From assembly GCF_046297875.1 (NCBI RefSeq), contig NZ_JBKBHD010000001.1, positions 930,001-994,000 of the forward strand: 64,000 nt of DNA, in the 5' to 3' direction. Of the stretch, positions 15,653 to 24,886 are shown piece after piece. A program made the translations under genes and the position numbers. Each line of letters opens with the position of its first letter. Position 1 is the stretch's first letter. The notes below the pieces were generated by a model. That model was not told where the DNA came from. It searched no databases and saw only the letters and a list, made by a program, of their open reading frames with translations. The DNA comes from Parvibaculum sp046297875 (GTDB lineage: Bacteria > Pseudomonadota > Alphaproteobacteria > Parvibaculales > Parvibaculaceae).

Positions 15653-15710
15653 CCCTTTCCCCATAGGGGAGAGGGAGGGAGCGGGCGCTAGCCCGCGGAA
15701 GGGTGAGGGG
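15653..15710 (-). repeat. Intergenic hairpin repeat, family B, copy 3 (inverted)
   Basis: Read on the minus strand: CCCCTCACCCTTCC, then the stem GCGGGC/GCCCGC (15681-15696), then a hairpin with GGGGAGAGGG pairing CCCTTTCCCC with one mismatch. It faces copy 2, so 15549-15710 as a whole is one large inverted repeat in the parB-holA convergent spacer, where it could end both transcripts. The last bases are 11 nt from the holA stop. Confidence 0.72.
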
Positions 15711-15720
15711 GCCCGGCGGT

Positions 15721-16764
15721 TCAGCGTTTTCCGGCGCGCGCGCCCTGTGCAATCCGCAAAAGCGTCTGGCCGCAGATCGCGGTGTCGGGCTGGCCGGCGC
15801 TCTTGCACTGGATTTCCGCTTCGAGCACGAGGGCGAGGGCGCGGTCGAGTTTCTTCCGGTTCCAGCCACGTATTTGTCTTTGTACGGAGTTTTTCCGGCT
15901 GAAATGGACAGGCGGGCGGAAGCCCCGCATCGCGCCGTCGATGTCGCTCCCGGTTTCGATCCGCGCTGCGGCGAGATGCAATTGCGTCAGATGGCGCGAC
16001 AGCGCATTCAGGATCGCAATGGCATTTGTGTCGGCGGCGCGGGCGCGCGAGAGGGCCGTGTCGAGGCTGTCCATATTGCCTTCCATCGCCGCGTCGATCA
16101 CCTCATCGAGGCTTGAGCCCGCATTGTCGCCGACACTTGCGCGGGCATCGTCGAGCGTCACCTCGCGCTTTTCGCCGGGCTTGCCGGGCCCCGCATAAAG
16201 GATCAGCTTTTCGAGTTCGTTCTGCGTCACGCCGCGATCGGAGCCGAGATTGTCGAGCAGATATTGCAGCGCCGCCGGTTCGGGCGCGAGGCCTTCGGCG
16301 GCAAGCCGGGTGCGGATCACGCCTTCCAGCGCGCCCCGGTCGTCGGCATAGCACGCAATAGCAGCGGCATTCTCCGCACCTTCAAACAGGAGCCGCAGGG
16401 ATGACCGCGGCCCGAGTTCGCCTGCCTCCACTAGCACTAGCGCATCGCCCGCGGGGCCGCCCAGAAACCCGTCGAAAATCTTCGTGAGGCCGTCCGCTGC
16501 CCCGCGCACCCGCACGATGCGGCGTCCGCCCAGCATGGAAATGGCGGCGGCCTCGTCGGCGAGACGCGCCGGATCGCTCCTGAGGTCGCTGTCGGAGAGT
16601 TCGGCAATGCGGAACGGATCGGCAAGATCCTCCACCACCGTCTTCATCATGGTCTTGATGCGCGATGTGACGAGGCCGGCATCCGGCCCATAGACGAGGA
16701 TCGCGACCGCCTTCGGATCGGGCTTCGCGACGAAACGGTCGGCTTCGCGGGGCGCGATCTTCAC
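15721..16764 (-). CDS. holA: DNA polymerase III subunit delta
   Basis: This 347-aa clamp-loader subunit opens the sliding clamp. It shows the HolA layout: VAILVYGPDAGLVTSRI at the N-terminus, ISMLGGRRIVRVRGA near residue 78, and YLLDNLGSDRGVTQNELEKL near 195, ending in the three-helix collar domain. The start is a GTG at 16762-16764, 4 nt after the lptE stop; this gives the family length of about 340 residues. A longer frame to 16860 lies within lptE and lacks support. Operon leuS-lptE-holA, as in most alphaproteobacteria. Confidence 0.93.
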   Translation of the reverse strand: MKIAPREADRFVAKPDPKAVAILVYGPDAGLVTSRIKTMMKTVVEDLADPFRIAELSDSDLRSDPARLADEAAAISMLGGRRIVRVRGAADGLTKIFDGFLGGPAGDALVLVEAGELGPRSSLRLLFEGAENAAAIACYADDRGALEGVIRTRLAAEGLAPEPAALQYLLDNLGSDRGVTQNELEKLILYAGPGKPGEKREVTLDDARASVGDNAGSSLDEVIDAAMEGNMDSLDTALSRARAADTNAIAILNALSRHLTQLHLAAARIETGSDIDGAMRGFRPPVHFSRKNSVQRQIRGWNRKKLDRALALVLEAEIQCKSAGQPDTAICGQTLLRIAQGARAGKR

Positions 16765-16768
16765 GGGA

Positions 16769-17308
16769 TCAGCCGCCCGCGCGGGCCTGGCGGTCGAAAT
16801 GAACCGAAAGCTGCAGCTTGATGTCGTCGGCAATGGCGCGCGCGATGCGGCTTTCGGCATCCTGTGCGGCGACGATATTGGCGAATTCGCTGTCGACGAG
16901 GTTATAGGAGGAGCGCGAACGCGCGGTCGAGCGCATCACCACCTTGTTCGTCGCCGTGTCGACGAGACGGAAGGGCACGACCATGACGAGATTGCGCCGC
17001 GTCACTTCCGCGTCGCGCTCGATGGCGAGATCCTCGTCATAGACAGTGGGCGCAAGCTCGACGACATAGGCCGGGTTGGAGGGCGGATTACCGGAGCTCG
17101 AAAGCAGATCGAGCAGGTTGAACTTCAGCTCGCGGCCGAGCCGGGTGTCCGGCGCGCGGACATCGAGCGCGGAAAGGTCGGCGGAGACGGAAGCCGAATT
17201 GCGCTCTGCGTAAAGCGGGGTGAAACCGCAGGAGGCGATCGCCGGTGCCGTGAGCAGCAGGAAGGCGAGCGCCAGCCACTGCGCGCCGGACCCCAAGCGG
17301 TCAGACAA
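16769..17308 (-). CDS. lptE: LPS-assembly lipoprotein LptE
   Basis: LptE is the outer-membrane lipoprotein that plugs LptD and helps insert lipopolysaccharide. The signal peptide and lipobox AIASC are followed by GFTPLYAE, the signature of this family. The start is uncertain: TTG 17308 overlaps the leuS stop and yields MSDRLGSGAQWLALAF, an ideal lipoprotein leader (179 aa), while ATG 17362 would add 18 residues inside leuS. Position directly after leuS and before holA is the conserved arrangement and strengthens the call. Confidence 0.87.
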   Translation of the reverse strand: MSDRLGSGAQWLALAFLLLTAPAIASCGFTPLYAERNSASVSADLSALDVRAPDTRLGRELKFNLLDLLSSSGNPPSNPAYVVELAPTVYDEDLAIERDAEVTRRNLVMVVPFRLVDTATNKVVMRSTARSRSSYNLVDSEFANIVAAQDAESRIARAIADDIKLQLSVHFDRQARAGG

Positions 17309-19907
17309 CGATGTTGACGATCTTGCCCGGCACGACAATGACTTTCCGGACGGGTTTTCCATCGAGCGCCTTCTCCACCTTGTCGAGGGCGAGCGCGGCG
17401 CGCTCCACCGTTTCCTTGTCCGCGTCCCGGGCGATGGTCAGCTCGTCGCGGCGCTTGCCGTTCACCTGCACGGCAATCGTAACGGAGTCTTCCACGAGGA
17501 GGGCCTTGTCGGCAACCGGCCATTCGGTGCCGGTGAGCGGCACGTCATGGCCAAGGGCCGCCCAGCATTCTTCCGCCAGATGCGGCATCATCGGCCCGAC
17601 GATCTGAACCAGCAGTTCGACGGCCTCGCGACGGACCCATTTCGCGGCCTCGCCCGTCTCCGAGAAGCCCGAAATCGCATTGGCAAGCTCATAGACGCGG
17701 GCGACCGCGCGGTTGAAGCGCAGGTTCTCGATGTCGTCGCCGGCAGCGGCCAGCGCCTGATGGGCGGCGCGGCGCAGCGCCAGCTCGTCTTCGGAGAAAG
17801 AGGCGGGCAGGGCGGCGCCCTTCGCAGACAGGTCTTCGGGCTTTTCCGTCACCATGCGCCAGAGGCGCTGCGTGAAGCGCCATGCGCCTTCGGCACCCTG
17901 ATCGGTCCATTGCACGTCGCGGTCGGGCGGGCTGTCCGACAGCATGAACCAGCGCGCGGTGTCGGCGCCATATTTCGCGATGATGTCTTCGGGGTCGACC
18001 GTGTTCTTCTTCGACTTCGACATTTTCTCGACGGAGCCGATGGCGACGGGCGAGCCGTCGTCGAGGCGCCTTGCCACACGCTTGCCGTTCACCGTCTCGA
18101 TCGAAATGTCGGAAGGCGCGACCCAGCGGCCTGCCGCGTCGCGATAGGTCTCGTGGTTCACCATCCCTTGCGTGAAGAGGCCGGCGAAGGGCTCCTCGGC
18201 GGCAACATGGCCGGTGCGCTTCATCGCGCGGTTGAAGAAGCGGGCATAGAGAAGATGCAGGATCGCGTGTTCAATGCCGCCGATATACTGATCGACGGGA
18301 AGCCAGTGTCCGACGAGTTCCTGCACGGTCGGCGTCGTGGCGCGCGGCGCGGTGAAGCGCGCGTAATACCAGGAGCTGTCGACGAATGTGTCGAAGGTGT
18401 CGGTCTCGCGTTCGGCCTTCGCGCCGCATTCCGGGCAATCGACGTGTTTCCATGACGGGTGGCGGGCGAGCGGATTGCCGGGCCGGTCGAAGGTCACATC
18501 GTCGGGCAGCGTCACCGGCAATTGATCGCGCGGCACGGGCACCACGCCGCAGCTCTTGCAATGAATGACAGGAATCGGGCAGCCCCAGTAGCGCTGGCGC
18601 GAAATGCCCCAGTCGCGCAGGCGGTAATTGATCGTGCCCTGGCCGAGCCCAAGCTGCTCGAGCCTTTCGATGGCGGCGCGCTTGGCGGCCGTCACGTCGA
18701 GCCCGTTCAGGAAATCCGAGTTCACGGCCACGCCGTCACCGGTGAAGGCGTCCTTGCCGGCGATGAGTTCAACCGCCCACGACGCATCGCCCGCGCGGTC
18801 CTTCGGCGTGACGACGGGCAGGATCGGGAGCCCGTATTTCTTCGCGAAGTCGAAGTCGCGCTGGTCATGGGCGGGGCAGGCGAAGATCGCGCCGGTGCCA
18901 TATTCCATCAGCACGAAATTCGCGACATAGACCGGCAGCGTCTTTCCCTCGATGAAGGGATGGCGCGCCTTGAGGCCGGTGTCGAAGCCCATCTTCTCCG
19001 CCGTCTCGATCGCCTCTTCGGAGGTGCCGATGCGGTCGCATTCGCGCACGAATTCGGCAAGCGCGGGATTGTCTTTCGCGAGCGCCTGGGTCAGCGGATG
19101 ATGCGGCGAGAGGGCGCAAAAACTTGCGCCGTAAAGCGTATCCGGACGTGTCGTGAAGATTTCGAGACGATAGCCGCTGTCGCCCGGCACGCCATCGACC
19201 GGGAAAAGCACGCGCGCGCCTTCCGACCGGCCGATCCAGTTGCGCTGCATGAGGCGCACCTTTTCCGGCCAGCGATCGAGCGTGTCGAGACCTTCGAGAA
19301 GCTCGTCGGCGAAATCGGAAATCTTCAGGAACCACTGCGTCAGTTCGCGGCGCTCGACAATGGCGCCGGAGCGCCAGCCGCGGCCCTCGATCACCTGCTC
19401 ATTGGCGAGTACGGTGTTGTCGACGGGGTCCCAGTTGACCATGCTCTTCTTGCGGGCGACGAGGCCCGCTTCCAGCATGTCGAGAAAGAGCGCCTGCTCC
19501 TGGCCGTAATATTCGGGATCGCAGGTCGCGAATTCGCGGCTCCAGTCGATGGCAAGGCCGATCGATTTCAGCTGCTCGCGCATCGCGGCGATGTTGCCGT
19601 AGGTCCAACCCTTCGGATGGTCGCCCTTTTCCATAGCGGCGTTTTCGGCCGGCATGCCGAATGCGTCCCAGCCCATCGGGTGCAGCACGTTGAAGCCGCG
19701 GGCCTTGCGATAGCGCGCGATGGCGTCGCCGATCGTGTAGTTGCGGACATGGCCCATATGGATGCGCCCCGACGGGTAGGGGAACATCTCGAGAACATAG
19801 TATTTCGGGCGGGGGTCGTCCGGGCCGCCGGTCAGGAAGTCGCCGCGCTCCTCCCAGATCCTCTGCCATTTCGGTTCGACGGTGCGGGCATTGTAACGTG
19901 TGGACAT
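17301..19907 (-). CDS. leuS: Leucyl-tRNA synthetase
   Basis: This 868-aa class I synthetase charges tRNA-Leu. The HIGH-type motif appears as HMGHVRNYTIGD near residue 50, the CP1 editing domain occupies about 225-415 (with the threonine-rich TTRPDTLYGA), and KMSKSKKN is near 628. It ends VNVNGKR-like (here VQVNGKRRDELTIA) in the C-terminal domain and IVVPGKIVNIVV. Length and motifs are complete, so it should be functional. First gene of the leuS-lptE-holA operon. Confidence 0.98.
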   Translation of the reverse strand: MSTRYNARTVEPKWQRIWEERGDFLTGGPDDPRPKYYVLEMFPYPSGRIHMGHVRNYTIGDAIARYRKARGFNVLHPMGWDAFGMPAENAAMEKGDHPKGWTYGNIAAMREQLKSIGLAIDWSREFATCDPEYYGQEQALFLDMLEAGLVARKKSMVNWDPVDNTVLANEQVIEGRGWRSGAIVERRELTQWFLKISDFADELLEGLDTLDRWPEKVRLMQRNWIGRSEGARVLFPVDGVPGDSGYRLEIFTTRPDTLYGASFCALSPHHPLTQALAKDNPALAEFVRECDRIGTSEEAIETAEKMGFDTGLKARHPFIEGKTLPVYVANFVLMEYGTGAIFACPAHDQRDFDFAKKYGLPILPVVTPKDRAGDASWAVELIAGKDAFTGDGVAVNSDFLNGLDVTAAKRAAIERLEQLGLGQGTINYRLRDWGISRQRYWGCPIPVIHCKSCGVVPVPRDQLPVTLPDDVTFDRPGNPLARHPSWKHVDCPECGAKAERETDTFDTFVDSSWYYARFTAPRATTPTVQELVGHWLPVDQYIGGIEHAILHLLYARFFNRAMKRTGHVAAEEPFAGLFTQGMVNHETYRDAAGRWVAPSDISIETVNGKRVARRLDDGSPVAIGSVEKMSKSKKNTVDPEDIIAKYGADTARWFMLSDSPPDRDVQWTDQGAEGAWRFTQRLWRMVTEKPEDLSAKGAALPASFSEDELALRRAAHQALAAAGDDIENLRFNRAVARVYELANAISGFSETGEAAKWVRREAVELLVQIVGPMMPHLAEECWAALGHDVPLTGTEWPVADKALLVEDSVTIAVQVNGKRRDELTIARDADKETVERAALALDKVEKALDGKPVRKVIVVPGKIVNIVV

Positions 19908-19973
19908 GGCCGGGTGCGTGGCCCCGCCGCATGGCGGGGCGCCTTTCTGGAGGGAGGCCTTGAGGGGCCCCGA

Positions 19974-20537
19974 TTATCGCCGTTCAGAGGCCTCGATCGT
20001 GTTGATGCGAAGCTGGCGCGCACGCACCAGGATCGCATTCTCGATCTGGAGCGCGGTGGCGGGCGCCACGCGGGCATCCGCCCAGTCGCCGCGTTCGTCA
20101 CGGGCCTGACGGAAAACCGCGACCTTCACGCCGTCCGCCCGCAAGCGCCGGTCGAGAATATAGACCGTGATCTTGAAGCGCTCGTTCTCGGCATTGGGGT
20201 CACGATACCAGTCCGTGATGATGACGCCGCCAAAGGGATCGGCGGAGGCCAGCGGCATGAAGGAGATGGTGTCGAGCGAGGCGCGCCACAGGAAGCTGTT
20301 GACGCCGATACCCGACCCCGCCGCATCGTCGGAGCTGCCGCCGAAGAGCTTGAGGCCCTCCTCGCCAAAAATCGATTCGCGCTGGCGCTCGCCGGTCGGA
20401 TTGTTGGGTCCGCCGGTGCCTGTGGGCTGGCCGGGGAAGTTGGAGGTCGAGGGGCCGCAGGCCGTCAGGCCAAGGGTTGCCACAAGGAAAATGGCCGCAG
20501 CGGTGGATTTCGCGCGTGTCAGAGCGGGGTAGGTCAT
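19974..20537 (-). CDS. DUF3576 lipoprotein
   Basis: This 187-aa protein has a lipoprotein signal (AIFLVATLGLTAC) followed by a disordered segment (GPSTSNFPGQPTGTGG) and a conserved domain with SIFGEEGLKLFGG, FLWRASLDTISFMPL and TDWYRDPNAENERFKI, the pattern of DUF3576. Members occur just upstream of leuS in alphaproteobacteria and are presumed envelope proteins, function unknown. ATG 20537 was chosen because it directly precedes the leader; the longer frame to 20573 adds 12 residues. It is 66 nt upstream of leuS, same strand. Confidence 0.9.
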   Translation of the reverse strand: MTYPALTRAKSTAAAIFLVATLGLTACGPSTSNFPGQPTGTGGPNNPTGERQRESIFGEEGLKLFGGSSDDAAGSGIGVNSFLWRASLDTISFMPLASADPFGGVIITDWYRDPNAENERFKITVYILDRRLRADGVKVAVFRQARDERGDWADARVAPATALQIENAILVRARQLRINTIEASERR

Positions 20538-20573
20538 CGATTTACGGCAAGCCTCTCGCGTTACGCCCCTCAA

Positions 20574-21169
20574 ATCCGCCGGTACTTGGGTCTAAGGCCC
20601 GCGGAGAGCAGTTGAATGTCGCCTAGTGCCGCCTTTAAAAATGGCGGCGCGTCTTTATAGCGAGAGAAGGCCCGGTCCCGCAATCACGCAGATTTCGGTG
20701 TGTCTTTCATGCCCGTCCGGCAGCTGCTTCAGGCCGGGCCGGACAGGGTCTGCGCGGGGTGGCCCCGGTCCCGGAGTGTGTCTCCGGAGGCACACATTTT
20801 ACCCGCCCGCGAGGTGCGGACAAGCCGGTGCCGGGTGAGGGATTGCGCGGCGCAAAAATGAAAGCCTGCCTCGTTTGACTGCATTCTTTGCTTGCCGGGA
20901 CGCCGATCCCGCACCGGCGCCCGGCTGCGAATCAAGGCAGGCCGCCGGTTTTGTGCCATTTGCGCAACATGCGCTGACATTCCTTCGTCATGGGGACCGG
21001 TGTGCTTGACCCGGCGCGGTTATCAACGGATTAATCGGGTTACGCGCTCGGGGGGCAGTTTCTTCAGTCGGCCCGGCGATGGACGCAGTCACAGAACATT
21101 CCTTTCGGGGGACATTCTTCTGCGGCTCGTACAAATGGAACAGCTCTTAGCTGATACTGCGAGGAACAC
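20574..21169. other. Intergenic region (596 nt), no supported gene
   Basis: No convincing gene is visible. At 20776-20795 the arms GTGTGTCTCC/GGAGGCACAC form a near-perfect 20-nt palindrome followed by ATTTT; it could be an operator or weak terminator. The last about 120 nt hold the porin leader region. Open frames here on both strands lack ribosome sites and protein-like composition. Confidence 0.5.
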
Positions 21170-22288
21170 ATGAAAAAGACTCTCCTTGGGACGACCGCTC
21201 TCGTCACCGCCGGCCTGATCGCCGGCCCGGCGCTCGCGAGCGATCCGCTCAAAGTCACGGTCGGCGGCACCGTCACCGCTGGCTTCTACGTCATCGATCA
21301 TGACGACTTCGGCGCGACGACGTTCAACGACACCGCCGTGAAGCTCGTTGCCCGTAACATCGACATCAATGCCGAAGGCACGCTCGACAACGGCATGGTT
21401 GCCGGTGTCCTCGCGACGCTTTCGCTCACCGACGACTGGAACGTCTTCGGCCAGCAGAACGATGCCCGCTTCCGCGAACTCTTCGCCTACCTCGAAGGCG
21501 GCTTTGGCCGTTTCGAAATCGGCGGCACGGACGGTGCGGCCTTCAAGATGCACTACACCTCGCCCTGGTTCGTTCCGGGCAATGGCGTGGACAGCCCGAA
21601 CATCCTGAACGTCAACGACACGTCGTATTATGGCTTCCGTCACTCGACGTTCTCGCTGATGGCTGCCGATGCGAACAAGGTGACCTACTTCACCCCGCGT
21701 TTCGCCGGTTTCCAGCTCGGCCTCTCCTTCACGCCGGAAACCACCTATAACGGCCCGACGGCGAACGGCCTCGGCGTTGTCACGAACAACACCTCGATCG
21801 AAGATGTGTTCGAAGTGGCGCTCAACTATGCCGGTTCCTTCGGTGGCGTCGATCTTGGCCTCTCGGGCTTCTACGTCACGGGTGACTCGCCGATCGCTGC
21901 TTCTTCCAGCCCGGAAGAATGGGGCTTCGGTGCCAATGTCGGCTTCGGCGGCTTCACCATCGGTGGCGCCTGGTACCAGTCGGAAGACCTCGGGTTCGGC
22001 GTCTCCGTCCCGCTCCCCGCGACCTTGGGCGTGGAACAGGAAGTCTGGACGCTCGGCGTGTCCTACGCCACGGGTCCGTGGACGGTCGGCCTTGCCTATC
22101 TCCAGAACGAGAACTCGGCTGCTGGCGGCTTCAGCGAAGAAGCCAAGACCTGGCAGGCCGGTGGCGGCTACAATCTCGGCTCGGGCGTCGATATCGGCCT
22201 CGACCTGCAGATGACGGACGTCGAACTCTTCGGCGGTGCCGAGTACGACGCGAAGTCGGCCGGTCTCGTCCTCTCGGTTTCGTTCTAA
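21170..22288 (+). CDS. Outer-membrane porin (alphaproteobacterial general porin type)
   Basis: This 372-aa protein has a classic signal peptide (MKKTLLGTTALVTAGLIAG, cleavage after PALA) and a beta-barrel pattern of alternating residues, ending in SVSF with the terminal phenylalanine needed for barrel assembly. It resembles gram-negative porins of the Porin_4 type: VGGTVTAGFYV at the N-terminus and ARFRELFAYLEGGFGRFEIG in the middle. It likely forms a trimeric diffusion channel; selectivity is unknown. Codon choice is strongly biased (many GGC, CTC, GAC), fitting high expression. A good terminator follows at 22331. Confidence 0.93.
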   Translation: MKKTLLGTTALVTAGLIAGPALASDPLKVTVGGTVTAGFYVIDHDDFGATTFNDTAVKLVARNIDINAEGTLDNGMVAGVLATLSLTDDWNVFGQQNDARFRELFAYLEGGFGRFEIGGTDGAAFKMHYTSPWFVPGNGVDSPNILNVNDTSYYGFRHSTFSLMAADANKVTYFTPRFAGFQLGLSFTPETTYNGPTANGLGVVTNNTSIEDVFEVALNYAGSFGGVDLGLSGFYVTGDSPIAASSSPEEWGFGANVGFGGFTIGGAWYQSEDLGFGVSVPLPATLGVEQEVWTLGVSYATGPWTVGLAYLQNENSAAGGFSEEAKTWQAGGGYNLGSGVDIGLDLQMTDVELFGGAEYDAKSAGLVLSVSF

Positions 22289-22330
22289 TCGCTTCGGCGA
22301 CGAACGTTCCCAAGGGAACAGAACATTTGA

Positions 22331-22360
22331 AGAGCGGGCTTTCGGGCCCGCTCTTTTTCT
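22331..22360 (+). terminator. Rho-independent terminator of the porin gene
   Basis: Perfect 9-bp stem AGAGCGGGC/GCCCGCTCT (22331-22339 with 22346-22354), 6-nt loop, then TTTTCT. It is 43 nt after the porin stop. Confidence 0.9.
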
Positions 22361-22400
22361 TTGTGCCGCCGCTCTGGTTCTTTGTGCCGCAGTTCTGGTT
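22359..22400 (+). repeat. Two tandem 21-nt copies after the porin terminator
   Basis: Two adjacent 21-nt units, each beginning CTTTGTGCCGC and ending TCTGGTT, differ at two positions. They start within the terminator's T-run and end 54 nt before the first sulfotransferase. Confidence 0.6.
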
Positions 22401-22454
22401 TTTGCGCGCCCGGCTTGCTAGGACAAGGCATCCGACAAGACGAGGAACGACAAG

Positions 22455-23327
22455 ATGGGCGCCCTGATCTGGCTTGCCTCCTACCCGAAATCCGGCAACA
22501 CTTGGATGCGGAGCTTCCTGCACAATCTGTTCAGGAACAGCCAGAAGCCGGTCAGCGTCAATGAGATCGACGATTTCTGCCTTGGCGGCTCGACATCGTT
22601 CTGGTACCGCAAATATACGGCGACGCCGCCCGAACAGTTGAGCGAGGAAGAGGTCGCCCGCTACCGGATGCAGGTGCAGCGCGATTTCACCACCGTCTTT
22701 CCCGACTCGGTTTTCGTCAAGACGCATGACTATCTCGGCGAATATGCCGGCGTGCCGCTGCAGAACATGGAAGTGACGGCCGGTGCGATCTATATCGTGC
22801 GCAACCCGCTCGATGTCGTGATTTCGATGGCCCCGCATTTCGGGATCACGCTCGAAGAGGCGATCACATCGCTGGCGAACGAAGATGCCGGGACGAGCCA
22901 GAACGACACTCATGTGCCCGAGCATTACGGCTCATGGTCCACGCATGTGCGCACCTGGACGAGGCGGCCGAGCCCCGGCCTTCTCGTGATGCGCTATGAG
23001 GACATGCTCGACAAGCCGAAAAAGAGCTTCAAGACCGTCACGAATTTCCTCGGGCTGAAACCCTCGCCCGAGCGGCTGGACAGGGCGATCCGGTTTTCCT
23101 CTTTCAAGGTGCTGAAGGCACAGGAGGAGAAAGAGGGATTCAAGGAACGGCCGCAGACTTCGAAGTCCTTTTTCCGCGAAGGCAAGCGCGACCAGTGGCG
23201 CGAGAAGCTGACGCCCGATCAGGTGCGCCAGATCATTGCCGTTCATCACGAGCAGATGGCGCGCTTCGGCTATATTCCCGAGGATTACCGCGACGCCGTG
23301 CCGTCCTCATCGGCTGCCACGGCCTGA
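22455..23327 (+). CDS. Sulfotransferase (PAPS-dependent, cytosolic type), copy 1
   Basis: This 290-aa enzyme transfers sulfate from PAPS to a hydroxyl or amine. The 5'-phosphosulfate loop is YPKSGNTWMRSFL at residues 10-22 and the 3'-phosphate motif is YIVRNPLDVVIS near 113-124. KTHDYLG near 90 supplies the usual catalytic-site histidine. The C-terminal part (QTSKSFFREGKRDQWRE) fits the RKGxxGxWK-like PAPS region. Acceptor unknown. ATG 22455 has GAGGA upstream. A paralog follows 33 nt downstream, likely from duplication. Confidence 0.93.
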   Translation: MGALIWLASYPKSGNTWMRSFLHNLFRNSQKPVSVNEIDDFCLGGSTSFWYRKYTATPPEQLSEEEVARYRMQVQRDFTTVFPDSVFVKTHDYLGEYAGVPLQNMEVTAGAIYIVRNPLDVVISMAPHFGITLEEAITSLANEDAGTSQNDTHVPEHYGSWSTHVRTWTRRPSPGLLVMRYEDMLDKPKKSFKTVTNFLGLKPSPERLDRAIRFSSFKVLKAQEEKEGFKERPQTSKSFFREGKRDQWREKLTPDQVRQIIAVHHEQMARFGYIPEDYRDAVPSSSAATA

Positions 23328-23360
23328 CACCGCGCAAGCGAAACGGAGCGGCAGAAATTC

Positions 23361-24200
23361 ATGGGCGCGTTGATCTGGCTTGCTTCCTATCCGAAGTCCG
23401 GCAACACATGGATGCGCATCTTCCTGCTCAACCTGTTGCGCGACAGGGACGAGCCGCTCGACATTAACAAGATGGCGGGTCTGAGCCCGATGGATTCCGC
23501 GCGCGTCTGGTATGAGCCATTTGCGCGCGCGCCGCTCGACCGGCTTTCCGAGCCCGAGATTGCGAAGCTCCTTCCGCTGGGGCACAAGCGCATCACCGAA
23601 ATCAGGCCCGATCCCGTCCTCGTCAAGACGCATAACTTCTTCGGCAACTGGCGCGGCGTACCGCTGCATACGGGTGCCGTTTCGGCGGGCGCCATCTATA
23701 TCGTGCGCAATCCGCTCGATGTCGCCATTTCCGTTCGCGGTCATTTCGGGATGAGCGATCTCGACCGGGCGATTGCCTATATCGCGAACGAGAATGTTGG
23801 TGCGCGGATGACGGATGAGAGGATGCCGGAATTCTATCGAAGCTGGTCGGGTCATGTGCGGAGCTGGACGGAAAGGCCCAGCCCGAAAATCCAGGTCGTG
23901 CGCTATGAGGATCTCGTGGCCGCGCCGGAAACCCACTTTGCGCGCGTCGCCCGGATTCTCGGGATACCGGCGAGCGACGCACAGATCGAACGCGCGATCC
24001 GCTTTTCCGCCTTTGACCGGCTGCAGAAACAGGAGGCCGAACAGGGCTTCATCGAAAGGCCGGAAAAATCGGAGAGTTTTTTCCGAGGCGGGAAAAGCGG
24101 CGCATGGCGCGATGTGCTGACGCCCGAACAGGTGACGCGCATCGTCGCCGATCACCGCGAACAGATGGCGCGGTTCGGCTATATTCCCGAAGGCTATTGA
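23361..24200 (+). CDS. Sulfotransferase (PAPS-dependent), copy 2
   Basis: This 279-aa protein is a close paralog of the upstream gene and starts with the same MGALIWLASYPKSGNTWMR. It keeps KTHNFFG, YIVRNPLDVAIS, VVRYEDLV and the C-terminal KSESFFRGGKSGAWRD, so both copies should bind PAPS. Substrate regions (about residues 30-85) differ, hinting at different acceptors. It is 33 nt after copy 1 and probably co-transcribed. It ends 3 nt before the stop of the convergent ThiE-like gene. Confidence 0.92.
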   Translation: MGALIWLASYPKSGNTWMRIFLLNLLRDRDEPLDINKMAGLSPMDSARVWYEPFARAPLDRLSEPEIAKLLPLGHKRITEIRPDPVLVKTHNFFGNWRGVPLHTGAVSAGAIYIVRNPLDVAISVRGHFGMSDLDRAIAYIANENVGARMTDERMPEFYRSWSGHVRSWTERPSPKIQVVRYEDLVAAPETHFARVARILGIPASDAQIERAIRFSAFDRLQKQEAEQGFIERPEKSESFFRGGKSGAWRDVLTPEQVTRIVADHREQMARFGYIPEGY

Positions 24201-24203
24201 GCG

Positions 24204-24818
24204 TCAGCCGAGAAAGCCGATGCCGGCGATGCCTGCAGCGCCCGTGCCTTGCAGGCGGCGGACCTGTCTTTCGCCGACAATGCCGCCCAGTGCATAGGGC
24301 GCGAGGCCGAGGCTTGCCGCGAGGCGGGCGAGCTGCGCGAAGCGGACGATGCCGAGCGGCTTTGCGCCTGCATGGCTTTTCGTTGCAAAGACCGGCGAGA
24401 TCAGCACGGCATCGGCACCCGCCAGTGCCGCGCGCCGGATCGCGGCTTCGGAATGGCAGGCAGCGGTCAGCGCCATGCCGGGGGGACGGTTGCGGCGCCC
24501 GATCACAAACACGCCGCTGCGCGGCCGCCTCACTTCGCGTTCGGGCAGGTGAATGCCCATGATTCCCGTTCGCGCGGCAAGGGCCGGAGAGCCCGCGACC
24601 AGAAGAACGACGCCGCGCCGATGCGCCAAAGATGTGAGGCGGCGAAGGCGGGCCGCGCCGGTATCGTCCTCATAGGCGCGCCAGATCAGGGCCGCGCCGC
24701 GCGGCAGGGCGCGCAGCGCCGCCTCCGCATCGGGCAGGCGCGCGGGGTCGGTCATCGCGATCAGCGCAACCTTTGAACTTCCGCCCGACAGCCAGGCTGC
24801 GGCACGTCCGATATTCAT
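24204..24818 (-). CDS. Thiamine phosphate synthase-like protein (ThiE/TenI family)
   Basis: This 204-aa TIM-barrel protein shows TACHSEAAIRRAALAGADAV, PVFATKSHAGAKPLG and YALGGIVGERQ, all typical of ThiE/TenI. ThiE joins the pyrimidine and thiazole halves of thiamine phosphate; TenI-type relatives isomerise the thiazole. No other thi genes are near, and the N-terminal substrate residues differ from canonical ThiE, so the exact reaction is open. It is a single gene between convergent and divergent neighbours, starting at ATG 24818. Confidence 0.82.
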   Translation of the reverse strand: MNIGRAAAWLSGGSSKVALIAMTDPARLPDAEAALRALPRGAALIWRAYEDDTGAARLRRLTSLAHRRGVVLLVAGSPALAARTGIMGIHLPEREVRRPRSGVFVIGRRNRPPGMALTAACHSEAAIRRAALAGADAVLISPVFATKSHAGAKPLGIVRFAQLARLAASLGLAPYALGGIVGERQVRRLQGTGAAGIAGIGFLG

Positions 24819-24886
24819 GTGCTGCCGTCCTGCTTGTCTCTCGCCGCCGCTGACACTAGCTTCTCCCCCGTCACCACGGAGAGACT

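Noticed and set aside
18459..20615. 718-aa plus-strand frame
   Set aside because: Antisense shadow of leuS and the DUF3576 gene.
20626..20980. Small genes in the spacer upstream of the porin
   Set aside because: Short frames on both strands lack ribosome sites and show biased, non-protein-like composition.
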